Translations under genes and position numbers: made by a program
The notes under the pieces: model-generated
The model's input: only the letters and a program-made list of their open reading frames with translations
Told to the model about the DNA's origin: nothing
The model's database searches: none
Shown here: positions 15,807-24,423 of the stretch, in pieces
Layout: each line of letters starts with the position of its first letter
Numbering within the stretch: position 1 is the stretch's first letter
Assembly (NCBI RefSeq): GCF_001421715.1
Contig: NZ_LMKP01000019.1
Coordinates: 1-43,421, forward strand
Origin: Sphingomonas sp. Leaf22
Lineage (GTDB): Bacteria > Pseudomonadota > Alphaproteobacteria > Sphingomonadales > Sphingomonadaceae
Reading direction: 5' to 3'
Length of the DNA: 43,421 bases

Positions 15807-16939
15807 AGTCCCATCAGCCCGGCAAGCGGTGCCAGTCGCGCATCCCAGCCATAGCGCGCGATCGTCCGCGCCCGCGCCGCCTGTCCGAGCGTATCGGCCG
15901 CGACGGGATCGTCCAGCAACGCCCTGATCTCATCTACGAAAGCAGCCGCATCCCCCGCAACCCGGATCGAACCGTCATGATCGATACCCTCGGCGGCCGC
16001 GGTCGAGGCAACGACCGGCCGCGCGATCGCCATCGCCTCCAGCACCTTGTTCTGCACGCCGCGCGCCAGCAGCAAGGGCGCGACGACCACGTCCGCCGCC
16101 GTGATCCAGCCCCGCACGTCGGCGACTTCGCCGGTCACGATCACCCGCTCACCCGCCAGCGCGCGGACCGCCGCCGTCGGATTGCGCCCGACGATCGCGA
16201 ACCGGCCCGGCACCCCCGGCAGCACCTCGCGCACGAACCAGCGCACCGCGTCGATGTTCGGCCGATAATCCATCTGCCCGGTGAACACGATCAGCGGCCC
16301 CGCCTCCGCCACCGGCGCGACCGCCGCCGGATCAAAAAAGCCGGTGTCGATGCCATTCTCGACCGCCTGCGCTGCCCCCCCGAACAACGCCGCCTCCGCC
16401 GCACTGACGAACAGCGTCGCCAGCGCCCGATCCGCCACCCCGCGTTCGAACGCGCCCAGCAACCGCGCCTCGCGCCGCAGCATCCAGCGCATCGGCCCGC
16501 GCGCATCGTCGGCATAGGCGGCGAACTTCGCCGAATCGAGGTCGACGAAATCCATGACGAACCGCGCATCGTCCGGCAAATACTGCGCCATTTGCCCCGA
16601 ATAGACATAGATCGCGGCATAGCGCCGCTCGCCCAGCAACCGCGCCACCGCCCCCCGCATCGCGCGATGATCGAACGCCGCCAGCGACACCGCCCGCCCG
16701 CTCGCCAGCGCCTCGACCGCCGCCCGCTTATTGCCCTTGGTCCGTGGCACCACCACCGCACTCGCGCACCATTGCTTCAGCGCCGCATCATGGCCCAGAT
16801 CGCGCGGATCGTCGGCGAAGGTCGCCAGATGCACCCGTCCCAGCGTCGAGAGATGCCGCATCACATGATGGCTGCGCACCTTGTCGCCGCGATCGGGGGG
16901 ATAGGGCACCCGGTGGGCGAGGAACAGGATGTCGCTCAC
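15803..16939 (-). CDS. XrtA-associated glycosyltransferase, GT4-like
   Basis: A 378-aa GT-B glycosyltransferase of the family found in exosortase A loci. The N-terminus ILFLAHRVPYPPDRGDKVRS is its typical signature, and the C-terminal half has IVFTGQMDYRPN, the nucleotide-sugar region ARGVQNKVLEAMA and VVAS. It would add a sugar to the lipid-linked repeat unit on the cytoplasmic face. The start is GTG 16939, overlapping the FemAB stop as GTGA (16936-16939), and its own end overlaps the exosortase start in the same way. The donor and acceptor sugars are unknown. Confidence 0.92.
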   Translation of the reverse strand: MSDILFLAHRVPYPPDRGDKVRSHHVMRHLSTLGRVHLATFADDPRDLGHDAALKQWCASAVVVPRTKGNKRAAVEALASGRAVSLAAFDHRAMRGAVARLLGERRYAAIYVYSGQMAQYLPDDARFVMDFVDLDSAKFAAYADDARGPMRWMLRREARLLGAFERGVADRALATLFVSAAEAALFGGAAQAVENGIDTGFFDPAAVAPVAEAGPLIVFTGQMDYRPNIDAVRWFVREVLPGVPGRFAIVGRNPTAAVRALAGERVIVTGEVADVRGWITAADVVVAPLLLARGVQNKVLEAMAIARPVVASTAAAEGIDHDGSIRVAGDAAAFVDEIRALLDDPVAADTLGQAARARTIARYGWDARLAPLAGLMGL

Positions 16940-17985
16940 CCCAGCCCCTTCGCGATCCACGGCCCGATCCGGTTCGATACCGTCAGCGGCAGCTTCTGCC
17001 ACGCCGCGATCTTCAGCCGGTATCTGGGGTTGAGCGGACTGGCATCGCGCGGCGCGGCACCATCGGCGGTCCAGGTCGGATAGCCGAGCGGTTCGCCGAC
17101 GAACCCCCAATTCTTCTTGTACGCCGCCGGCCCGGTCCCGACTTTCGACCGCCCGAAATCGAACCGGTCGCAGCCGCGCGCTCGCGCATGGCGCATCAGT
17201 TCGAAATACATCCGCTCATTGGCGCGCAGCCCCCGCGCCTCGGCCGTCCCGCCGCCCCAATAGGGATAGACCGTGCCCCGCCAATAGAGCGACAACACGC
17301 TCGCCACCGCCCGTCCCGCGTGGCGGATGGTCAGCACATCGGCATCCTCGCCGAACGCCGCGACGACTTCGCGGAACAGGGACCGCGGGAATACCGGCGT
17401 GCCGAGATTGCGCACCGACGTCCCATAGACCCGGAAATGCTCGGCCAGCGCCGCGCGGTCACGCCCGATCGCCACCTCGAACGGTGCCGCCAGCGCCTTG
17501 CGCACATCGGCGCGCTGCTTGCGCGGGATCGCCAGCAATTCCGCCTCGTCATCGCCGGCAAGCGACCGCACGAACCCTAGATAGCGGCTGTCGTCGAACG
17601 TCCATCCCGGCGCTTCGACGGCCGCCCCGCCCCGCATCTCGATCGTCGGACAGCCGAGCTCGCGCGCGACGCCGACCGCAGCCTCGGCCAGCACCCGCGC
17701 CGCCGCGCCGTCACCCAGCACGCCGCCCCCGACCCCGAACCCGGTCGATACCAAAGCCGCCCCGAACAACGGCGACCGCACCTGCGTCAGCGGCACCAGC
17801 CCGACCAGCACCCCCGCATCCTCGGCGAGCAGCATCCGATAGGCCTGCCCGCACCCCGCCGCCGTCGCCTCACCCCAGATCGGCAGATGGAACGGCGTCG
17901 CATCGGCCCGCCCCTCCACGAACGTCATGATCCGCGCGCGTTCGCCGACATCGCCCAGATCCGCCCGCCGGACGCGCAGGCTCAC
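16936..17985 (-). CDS. XrtA-associated FemAB-like GNAT-fold protein
   Basis: A 349-aa protein with two GNAT-like halves, as in FemABX aminoacyltransferases and the FemAB-related proteins of PEP-CTERM loci. Visible motifs include IPRKQRADVRKA in the middle and YPYWGGGTAEARGLRANE followed by FDFGRSKVGTG near residue 290. FemABX enzymes move amino acids from aminoacyl-tRNA to cell-wall precursors; the substrate of this branch is unknown. An aminoacyl or acyl thioester on the stand-alone ACP at 28613 is a speculative donor. GTG 17985 overlaps the deacetylase stop as GTGA. Confidence 0.9.
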   Translation of the reverse strand: MSLRVRRADLGDVGERARIMTFVEGRADATPFHLPIWGEATAAGCGQAYRMLLAEDAGVLVGLVPLTQVRSPLFGAALVSTGFGVGGGVLGDGAAARVLAEAAVGVARELGCPTIEMRGGAAVEAPGWTFDDSRYLGFVRSLAGDDEAELLAIPRKQRADVRKALAAPFEVAIGRDRAALAEHFRVYGTSVRNLGTPVFPRSLFREVVAAFGEDADVLTIRHAGRAVASVLSLYWRGTVYPYWGGGTAEARGLRANERMYFELMRHARARGCDRFDFGRSKVGTGPAAYKKNWGFVGEPLGYPTWTADGAAPRDASPLNPRYRLKIAAWQKLPLTVSNRIGPWIAKGLG

Positions 17986-18821
17986 AGCGCGACCGCACGC
18001 TCGGCGACGATCGCATCGGCCCGGCCCCAGTCGTGCCGCGCCATCAACCGCTCCAGCTTCCCCGCCATCGCCGACAGCCGCGAATAATGGCGCAGCTTCG
18101 ACCGGAACGGCGCGTTCGCCACGCGCGGTTGCCCCGGATCGATCTCCCATGGATGGAAATAGAACATTGCCGGATGCGCGTCCGTCCGGTTGCTGCGCAC
18201 CACCGCATCCTCGACGACCCGGTTCGGCAGCAACCGGAAAAACCCGCCCCCCGCCGACACGTAGCGACCCAGCACCCGCGCCAGCGTGATCGGCCATTCG
18301 ACCAGCGCATTGCCCGCCACCGGCCGGTACAGCCCGCGCGGCGCATCGGCCCAGCCATAATGGTCATGGGCCAGCGGCGCGACTGACGACGAATAGCGAT
18401 AACCCGAATCGGCCAGCACGCCATGCGCCCACGGCGTGCGGGCATCGATCGAGAAACTCGGCGCGCGATAGCCGGTCACCGCCTGTCCGCCGGCATCCTC
18501 CAACACCGTCCGCGCCCGTGCCAGATCGTCGCGAAACTGCGCCGCTGTCATCGTGAACACCCGGCGATGGTCCCACCCATGGCTTGCCAGCTCATGCCCG
18601 CCGCCCACGATCCGCTGCATCAGCCCCGGAAACCGCTCGGCCACCCAGCCGAGCGTGAAGAACGTCGCCGTCACCCCGGCGGCGGCGAACAGGTCGAGCA
18701 CCGCATCGGTATTCGCCTCGACCCGGTGTTCCAGCCCGTCCCAGTCGCGCCGGTCGATGACCGTTTCGAACGCGCCGACCTGAAACCAGTCCTCGACGTC
18801 GACCGACATCGCGTTGCGCAT
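17982..18821 (-). CDS. XrtA-associated polysaccharide deacetylase
   Basis: A 279-aa NodB-fold (CE4) deacetylase without a signal peptide. Its first residues, MSVDVEDWFQ, carry the catalytic and metal aspartates (D8, D11), and HELASHGWDHR supplies the metal His pair H81/H85. Later come TGYRAPSFSID and the C-terminal FYFHPWEID. This is the form found in exosortase A loci, where it probably de-N-acetylates a lipid-linked sugar, likely in the cytoplasm. The ATG at 18821 is 9 bp after the ATPase gene. Confidence 0.93.
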   Translation of the reverse strand: MRNAMSVDVEDWFQVGAFETVIDRRDWDGLEHRVEANTDAVLDLFAAAGVTATFFTLGWVAERFPGLMQRIVGGGHELASHGWDHRRVFTMTAAQFRDDLARARTVLEDAGGQAVTGYRAPSFSIDARTPWAHGVLADSGYRYSSSVAPLAHDHYGWADAPRGLYRPVAGNALVEWPITLARVLGRYVSAGGGFFRLLPNRVVEDAVVRSNRTDAHPAMFYFHPWEIDPGQPRVANAPFRSKLRHYSRLSAMAGKLERLMARHDWGRADAIVAERAVAL

Positions 18822-18830
18822 CGGGGTGAC

Positions 18831-19952
18831 TCAGCCCACGACGCGGACGGACGTCAGGTCGGGCCGGCGCTGTTCGCCCTCGACCCAGTCGACCAGCAGC
18901 GTCAGCACCCGGCGCAGCGCCAGATCCTGCTGCTCCAGCCGTGCTTCGAGCGACTCGATCCGCGCCAGCAACGCCTCGGTATCGGCAACCGGTGCCGGCG
19001 GGCGCTGACCACTCTCGACCACCGACAAATGGATCGGGCGCGGCGGCATCGGCGGCGGCGGCGGGGTCATCGGGCGCGGATCGGCGTCGGCGAACGACGC
19101 CGGTTCCTCGGCCTCGGCATCCCCCGCCCGGCTGCCCAGCCCGTCGCGGTCGAGATCGGAAATGACGTTCTCGACGTCGAGCGCGCCGAACTGGTCGATC
19201 CCCTCGATCGCGCCGAACAGCAGCACCCGGCTGGCCAACTGGTTCAACCGCCGCGGAATCCCCCCCGACCAGCGGTGCAGCGACTCCAGTGCATCGGGCG
19301 AGAAACTCGGGCTGCCGGTCCATCCGACCACCCGCAACCGGTGTTCCAGATACGGTCCGACTTCCTCGACCTCCATCGGGTCGAGGTGATGCATCGCGAT
19401 CACCCGCTGACGCAGCTGCTCCAGCCGGTCCGACCCGTGCAGCCGCTGCCGGAATTCGGGCTGGCCGAGCAGGAAGATCTGCAACAGCGCATAGCCGCCC
19501 GCTTGGAAATTCGACAGCATCCGCAATTCTTCGATCGACCCGACCGGCAGCGACTGCGCCTCGTCGATCACCAGCAGCGTCCGCCGGCCCGACCGCGCGA
19601 CATTGTGCAGCCCGCGTTCGATCCCGCCCAGCAACTGCGCCTTGGTCAGCCCGGCGGGATCGACGTCCAGCCCCGACGCGACCAGCCGCAACAGGTCGTC
19701 GGCCTCGATCTGTGTCGTCACGATCCGGATGACGTTCAGCCGCGCGGCATCGATCGTCCGCATCAAATGGCCGAGCAGCGTCGTCTTGCCGGTACCCGGA
19801 TCGCCGGTGATGACGATGAAGCCCTCGCCCTGGCTCAGGCCATAGCCGAGATACGCCATCGCCTTGCGATGCGTCGCGGTATCGAACCAGAACGCCGGAT
19901 CGGGCGTCAGCTGGAACGGGCGACCGGTCAGGCCATAGTGATCGTCGTACAT
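18831..19952 (-). CDS. XrtA-associated ExeA/GspA-like AAA ATPase
   Basis: A 373-aa AAA ATPase of the ExeA/GspA-like type that marks exosortase A loci. It begins MYDDHYGLTGRPFQLTPDP, with Walker A GDPGTGKT at 50-57, Walker B LLVIDEAQ (D130, E131) and SGGIPRRLNQLA as a sensor region. The C-terminal third has a Pro-rich linker (PPPPPMPPRP) and a coiled coil (ALLARIESLEARLEQQDLAL). I use ATG 19952 because GGAG stands 6 bp before it. ATG 19958 is only 1 bp from that GGAG. It heads the operon running to the amidotransferase. Confidence 0.92.
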   Translation of the reverse strand: MYDDHYGLTGRPFQLTPDPAFWFDTATHRKAMAYLGYGLSQGEGFIVITGDPGTGKTTLLGHLMRTIDAARLNVIRIVTTQIEADDLLRLVASGLDVDPAGLTKAQLLGGIERGLHNVARSGRRTLLVIDEAQSLPVGSIEELRMLSNFQAGGYALLQIFLLGQPEFRQRLHGSDRLEQLRQRVIAMHHLDPMEVEEVGPYLEHRLRVVGWTGSPSFSPDALESLHRWSGGIPRRLNQLASRVLLFGAIEGIDQFGALDVENVISDLDRDGLGSRAGDAEAEEPASFADADPRPMTPPPPPMPPRPIHLSVVESGQRPPAPVADTEALLARIESLEARLEQQDLALRRVLTLLVDWVEGEQRRPDLTSVRVVG

Positions 19953-20209
19953 CAGCATCTCCGTTGGGAGCTGTATAACCCCCGATCGGTTTATTCTTCT
20001 TAAAATTTCGCGCCGCGACCTATGTGCAGGTCACGACCGTGCGGCAAGCCGCTGACGATGGCATGATATTCTCTCGTCACCTCCGCGAAAGCGGCGGTCA
20101 ATCGACGCGGCGTCGCCGAATCCGGACGACCGTCCGCGGATAACGATTCCCGCCTGCGCAGGAAGGACGCGAAGTGCGGGGAAGCGCGAGGCGCTATCAC
20201 TTCATCCGA
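19953..20209. other. Intergenic region before the XrtA ATPase operon
   Basis: No gene was found. The minus strand holds a plausible promoter stretch just above the ATPase gene: an A/T-rich segment (TTTTAAGAAGAATAAACC) followed by GGTTATAC, about 25 bp before the start codon. Near 20147-20162 is a short G/C palindrome (CCTGCGCAGG) of the CCCGCCTGCGC type that recurs around 28.23-28.42 kb. Confidence 0.4.
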
Positions 20210-20385
20210 GGGCGATCGACATTCAGTAGGGTGTCGACTTCTCCCCTCCCTGACAAGGGAGGGGTCGGGGGTGGGTTGGCCCGCGAGGGAGCGGACTCTC
20301 CAGCCCCAGACCGACCCACCCCCAGCCCCTCCCTTGTCAGGGAGGGGAGCAGTTCGCTGGCCTGACAGCTGAAGATCGATCGCCC
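20210..20385. repeat. Twin-hairpin repeat, copy 1, with terminal inverted repeats
   Basis: A 176-bp element. The ends are GGGCGATCGACATTCAG (20210-20226) and CTGAAGATCGATCGCCC (20369-20385), imperfect inverted repeats. Inside are two mirror-image arms (about 20241-20279 and 20311-20349). Each folds into a 9-bp CCCCTCCCT/AGGGAGGGG hairpin, with a GACA loop on the left and TGTC on the right. It abuts the stop codon of the outer-membrane barrel gene and may end that transcript. A second copy lies at 28026. Confidence 0.85.
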
Positions 20386-21987
20386 CTAGAACCGGTACCC
20401 GACTCCCAGCAGCGCCTGCGCGATCACATCGGCGTCGGCCCCCTCGACGTCGAAGCCGTACAGCCCGGCCGTCAAACTGCCATAGGCCCGCCCGAACCGC
20501 CGGTAATAGCCGCCCTGCGCCCCGCCGCCCCATGCGTCGAGACCGCCTCCGATCCCGCTGGTGAAATAGTTGCCGTACACATCGACGCTGAACGACGACC
20601 GGCCGTCGATCGCCCATTGGCCAAAGCCCTGCACATAATAGCTTTCGTCGCGCGACGAATAGACGACCGCCCCCGGCACCGGCGGGATATAGAAGCGCCG
20701 GCTGGCATAGCCCGCACCCAGCCCCAGCCGCGTCGGCCCGCGCGTGATCGAATAGACCGCATCGATCCCGCGCGCGCGGAACGTCGCCGCGCTGATCGAC
20801 TGGAACACCGGCGTCAGGCACGCGCCCGCGTTCGACTGTCCCTCGGGCGTCACCCCGCCACCGAACACGCACCCGCCATAGCGCGCGCCGAACGGGTCCT
20901 GCCCGTCGATATAGTTGATCGGCAGTTGCGCCAGCGATCCGGTCAGCTGCCGGCCGAAGGTGGTGACGCTGTCATAGACCCCGACCTGCACCGCCGCGCC
21001 CGGTCCGGTCTGCCATTGCAGCGATGCGGTATAGCTCATCGAACCATAGCGCCGCCCCAGCCGCGCCTCCAGTGCGGTGCGCGGCGACGGCCGCCACAAC
21101 ACGCCCGCGTCCCAGATCAGCCCATCGATATCATAGGCGATGCGCGGATCGGACGCCGGATCGGTCACGAACCGCCCCGCCCCGTCGAGTACCGGTCGAC
21201 CCTGCGCATCGATCAGCGGATCGCGCTGCGTCACCTCGATCTTTTCATAACCGACCCCGCCGACCGCGGCGAGGGTGCGCGTGATCGGCAGCACCGCATC
21301 GACCCGGCCATAGGTGCCTTCGAATTTCTGGTCGAGTTGCCCGGCATCCTCGCGCAGCCACGCACCCGACACGGTCAGGCCGATCGGCAGGATCGTGCCC
21401 GCGCGCGTGCCCGCGCTCCCCATCACCAGATGGCTGGTCGCCTCGTCGAAATAATCGACCCGCCGTTGTCCGGGGGCCAGATCGATCGCGCCGGGTGCCT
21501 CGGCCTTCACATAGCCGAACTGGTACGTGCCGTTGACCGCGAACGGTCCGACCCGCGTCGCGATCGTCGGGCCGGCATACAGGCCATAGACCTGTGCGGT
21601 ATTGACGTTGCTGGCGTTGACGAACGGTCCGAAACCGCCGCCGCGCTGGTCGCCCCGCGCCCGCGTCGCGATCGCGCCGCCCTCCAAGTTCAGCCAGCGC
21701 GTGATCGCGACATTGGCGCGCGCCAGCCCCGAATGGATTTCACCGCCGCCAAAGCCGCTGCCCCAATCAAAAATCCGCTGATACTGGTAATTGGCCTGTA
21801 CCTGCACGCGCTGCGTCGTGACCTGCGCATCGACCCCGGCGGTCACCTGCGTATAGGTGACGACGTCGCCGTCGGTCAGGTCGGCGGCGACCGCCTGCCC
21901 GACTTCGATATAGGGGCTGACATCGACGCGCTGCGCCTGTGCCGGCACGGCGGTCGCGATCAGCACCGGCAGGGCCGCGCGATGCAT
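20386..21987 (-). CDS. XrtA-associated outer-membrane beta-barrel protein
   Basis: A 533-aa exported protein. It has a signal peptide (MHRAALPVLIATAVPAQAQ, cleaved near residue 19), then alternating amphipathic strands throughout, and ends in the C-terminal GVGYRF with a terminal Phe typical of barrels inserted by BAM. Two cysteines (GGCVFGG and GACLTP) could form a loop disulfide. The family occurs with Wza/Wzz in exosortase A loci, so it probably helps the polymer across the outer membrane. ATG 21987 shares one base with the upstream TGA (TGATG). An in-frame extension to 22074 overlaps the kinase gene and lacks a signal peptide. Confidence 0.87.
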   Translation of the reverse strand: MHRAALPVLIATAVPAQAQRVDVSPYIEVGQAVAADLTDGDVVTYTQVTAGVDAQVTTQRVQVQANYQYQRIFDWGSGFGGGEIHSGLARANVAITRWLNLEGGAIATRARGDQRGGGFGPFVNASNVNTAQVYGLYAGPTIATRVGPFAVNGTYQFGYVKAEAPGAIDLAPGQRRVDYFDEATSHLVMGSAGTRAGTILPIGLTVSGAWLREDAGQLDQKFEGTYGRVDAVLPITRTLAAVGGVGYEKIEVTQRDPLIDAQGRPVLDGAGRFVTDPASDPRIAYDIDGLIWDAGVLWRPSPRTALEARLGRRYGSMSYTASLQWQTGPGAAVQVGVYDSVTTFGRQLTGSLAQLPINYIDGQDPFGARYGGCVFGGGVTPEGQSNAGACLTPVFQSISAATFRARGIDAVYSITRGPTRLGLGAGYASRRFYIPPVPGAVVYSSRDESYYVQGFGQWAIDGRSSFSVDVYGNYFTSGIGGGLDAWGGGAQGGYYRRFGRAYGSLTAGLYGFDVEGADADVIAQALLGVGYRF

Positions 21988-22883
21988 CAATCCTGTTCCT
22001 GCCCGTAATAGCCGAAGCGCGGCCCGTCGGCGCGATAGGTCGTCGCGTTCAGCAGCAGCTGGATCTCGTCGCACCCGTCGAGCAGCGCGACCGCCTCGCG
22101 CAGGTCGGCTTCGCTGCTGCGATCGGCGCGCACCACCAGCACCGTCTGCCCGACCAGCGTCGCCAGCACCGCTGCCGGCGATGCCGCCAGCGCCGGCGGC
22201 GAATCGAACAGGATGATGCGATCGGGATCGGCCGCCAGCAACGTATCGAGCACCGCGCGCGCCCGGTCGCTGCGCAGCAATTCGGTATCGGCATGGGTCC
22301 GTGTCCCCGCCGGCAGGATCGACAGCTGCGGCACGTCGGTGGGGATCACCAGCGCCTCGGCATCGATGCTCGCATCGCCCAGCGCGTCGAGCAGTCCGCG
22401 TTCGGCCGTAATCCCCAACCGGTCGAGAATGTCGGGCTTGTTGACGTCGGCATCGACCAGCAGGACGTTCAGGTCACGCTCCGCCGCCAGCGACAGCGCA
22501 AGGTTGATCGCGCAGAACGTCTTGCCGTCGCCCGGTTGCGCCGAACAGATCAGGATCATGCGCGCCGCATCCTCGTCGCGCTTGGCGACATCGGCACCGG
22601 TCGCCAGCAACTGGCGCTTCACCAGCCGGAATTCCTCGGCCAGCGCGGTCACCGGCCCGCCGGGCACCAGCATGCCGCCGGCCGCCAGCGCATCGCGATC
22701 GATCCGCGCGGGATCGATCGCGGGAACGCGCGCTTCGGGCATCGGCTGTCCCGCCGGTGCGGTTTCCGGCACGGCCGGTTCGGCCACCGGCGGCAGGCCG
22801 GCTACCGGCTCCAGCCGCCAACGGTCCGCTGCCCGCTCCAGCAGGGATGCGCCACGCAGGCCACGGTGCGACTGATCGTTCAC
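21987..22883 (-). CDS. XrtA-associated tyrosine autokinase-like ATPase
   Basis: A 298-aa CpsD/CapB-type bacterial tyrosine kinase. An N-terminal Pro/Ala-rich segment (1-75) precedes Walker A SAQPGDGKT (114-122), Walker A' VLLVDADVNKPDI (140-152) and Walker B IILFDSPPAL. The C-terminus FGYYGQEQD has only two tyrosines, a much reduced version of the usual Tyr cluster. It would work with the separate Wzz-like protein encoded just upstream to control chain length and export. It lies 15 bp after that gene. Confidence 0.9.
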   Translation of the reverse strand: MNDQSHRGLRGASLLERAADRWRLEPVAGLPPVAEPAVPETAPAGQPMPEARVPAIDPARIDRDALAAGGMLVPGGPVTALAEEFRLVKRQLLATGADVAKRDEDAARMILICSAQPGDGKTFCAINLALSLAAERDLNVLLVDADVNKPDILDRLGITAERGLLDALGDASIDAEALVIPTDVPQLSILPAGTRTHADTELLRSDRARAVLDTLLAADPDRIILFDSPPALAASPAAVLATLVGQTVLVVRADRSSEADLREAVALLDGCDEIQLLLNATTYRADGPRFGYYGQEQD

Positions 22884-22898
22884 TTGGCCGTCCTCCCT

Positions 22899-24422
22899 TC
22901 AGGCCACCAGCCCGCGCTGTGCGAACTCTAGGCCCAGCAACAGCACGAACGCGGCGAGCAGCGCCCCCGCGCCGCCCGCGAACAGCTTCAACCGCCGCTG
23001 GCGCTCGGCGCGCACTGTCTCGGTCACGACCTCGCCGATCGCGCCTAGCACCGGCATTCCGCTGATCTTTTCCAGCCGCGCCGCCGTGGCGAAGCTGGTC
23101 TTCAACCGGCTGAGCGCGAACGCCGCGCCCAGCCCCGCGCCGATCCCGACGACCAGCACGCCCAGCAGCAGCAGCGGCCGGTTGGGCGCGGTGGGTGCGC
23201 GCGGCTGGGTCGGCGGGTCGATCACACTGAACTTCACCGCATCGGTATCGGTCTGCACGCTGCTCTGGATACGCACCTGTTCGCGATCCTGGAACAGCGA
23301 GTCATATTGCTGTTTCAGCGACGCGATGTCGCGGTCGAGCTGCGACTGCTGTGCCGCGGCCTGCGGATCGGCGGCGATCTTCGCCTGCAATCCGTTCAGC
23401 TGGCCCTCGATCTGCTGCTTGCGCTGGGTCAGTTCGGCAACCGTCGCCTGCCGGTCGGCCTGCGCCGCACGCAATTGCAGATAGAAGGGATTGGGCGACG
23501 CCGCCGTCCCGCCGCTGACGCCACCGCCCTCGCCGCGCGCCGCCGCCCGTGCCGCCGCCAGCTGCCGGTTCAGCGCCACCATGTCGGGGTGCGCGTCGGT
23601 CCAGCCCCGGCTGCGTCCCTCGGCGATCTGCCCTTCGATCGCGTTCAGCCGCGCGCGTGCCGGCCCGACCATCGCCGTCCCCGCGGTGCCCGGCAGCGTC
23701 GCCGCCGTGCCCGCCATCTGCGCGTTCGCCGCCGACAGGCTCGACTGCGCCGCCGCCAGATCGCCATCGATCTGCGCCAGTTCCGCCCGTGCATTCGACA
23801 TGCGATCGTCGAGCGACCCCGTCCCCGGCAGCATCGCCATATATTGCGCCTGAAACGCCTGCCGCCGCGCCTCGGCATCGGCCAGCTGCGTCTGCCGCTG
23901 GGCCAGCTGCTGGTCGAGGAAGCGCAGCGACTGCACCGTCGCATCGCGGTCGCTCGCCAGATTGTCCTCGACGAAGATGTCGATCATCTTCTGCACGATC
24001 TCGCGCGCCAGTTTGGGATTGCCCGACGTCGCCGAAATCTCGAACAGATTGTCCTGCTGCGCGGTCAGCTTGATCGCGTTCTGCAGCGACGCCACCCGGT
24101 CCGCCACGTCGCGGTCGTTGGCGATCGTCTCCGCCATCGACGTGCCGCGCACGACCTTCTCCAGGTTCACCGCCGATGTCAGCGTCTGGCGGATGCGATC
24201 GATATTGTTGGACTGCGCATTCTGCGCCACCGCCGCCTCGGCACCGGGCAACACCTGCCGCATCTCGACCATCACTCGCGCGGTCGATTGATAGCTGTTG
24301 GGGATCTGGCTGACGACCAGCCACCCGCCCAGACACACCACCCATGCGATGCCCAGCGCGATCCAGCGCCGCCGCCAGATCGCATGGACGATCAGTTTCA
24401 GCTCCCCATACAGCCCGTCCAT
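22899..24422 (-). CDS. XrtA-associated Wzz-like chain-length determinant
   Basis: A 507-aa polysaccharide co-polymerase. It has an N-terminal helix (about residues 16-35, ending in the SYQSTARVMVEM Wzz motif), a long periplasmic coiled-coil region (about 150-400, e.g. LNGLQAKIAADPQAAAQQSQ), a Pro-rich PTQPRAPTAPNRP stretch, and a second membrane helix near 425-445. About 70 further cytoplasmic residues include another hydrophobic stretch near the end (GGAGALLAAFVLLLG). It lacks the kinase domain, which is the next gene. The ATG at 24422 is 1 bp from the wza stop. Confidence 0.92.
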   Translation of the reverse strand: MDGLYGELKLIVHAIWRRRWIALGIAWVVCLGGWLVVSQIPNSYQSTARVMVEMRQVLPGAEAAVAQNAQSNNIDRIRQTLTSAVNLEKVVRGTSMAETIANDRDVADRVASLQNAIKLTAQQDNLFEISATSGNPKLAREIVQKMIDIFVEDNLASDRDATVQSLRFLDQQLAQRQTQLADAEARRQAFQAQYMAMLPGTGSLDDRMSNARAELAQIDGDLAAAQSSLSAANAQMAGTAATLPGTAGTAMVGPARARLNAIEGQIAEGRSRGWTDAHPDMVALNRQLAAARAAARGEGGGVSGGTAASPNPFYLQLRAAQADRQATVAELTQRKQQIEGQLNGLQAKIAADPQAAAQQSQLDRDIASLKQQYDSLFQDREQVRIQSSVQTDTDAVKFSVIDPPTQPRAPTAPNRPLLLLGVLVVGIGAGLGAAFALSRLKTSFATAARLEKISGMPVLGAIGEVVTETVRAERQRRLKLFAGGAGALLAAFVLLLGLEFAQRGLVA

Positions 24423-24423
24423 C

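Noticed and set aside
20000..20872. Minus-strand frame crossing the repeat element into the barrel gene
   Set aside because: It reads through the hairpin repeat in the wrong frame of the barrel protein and gives low-complexity Arg/Gly sequence.
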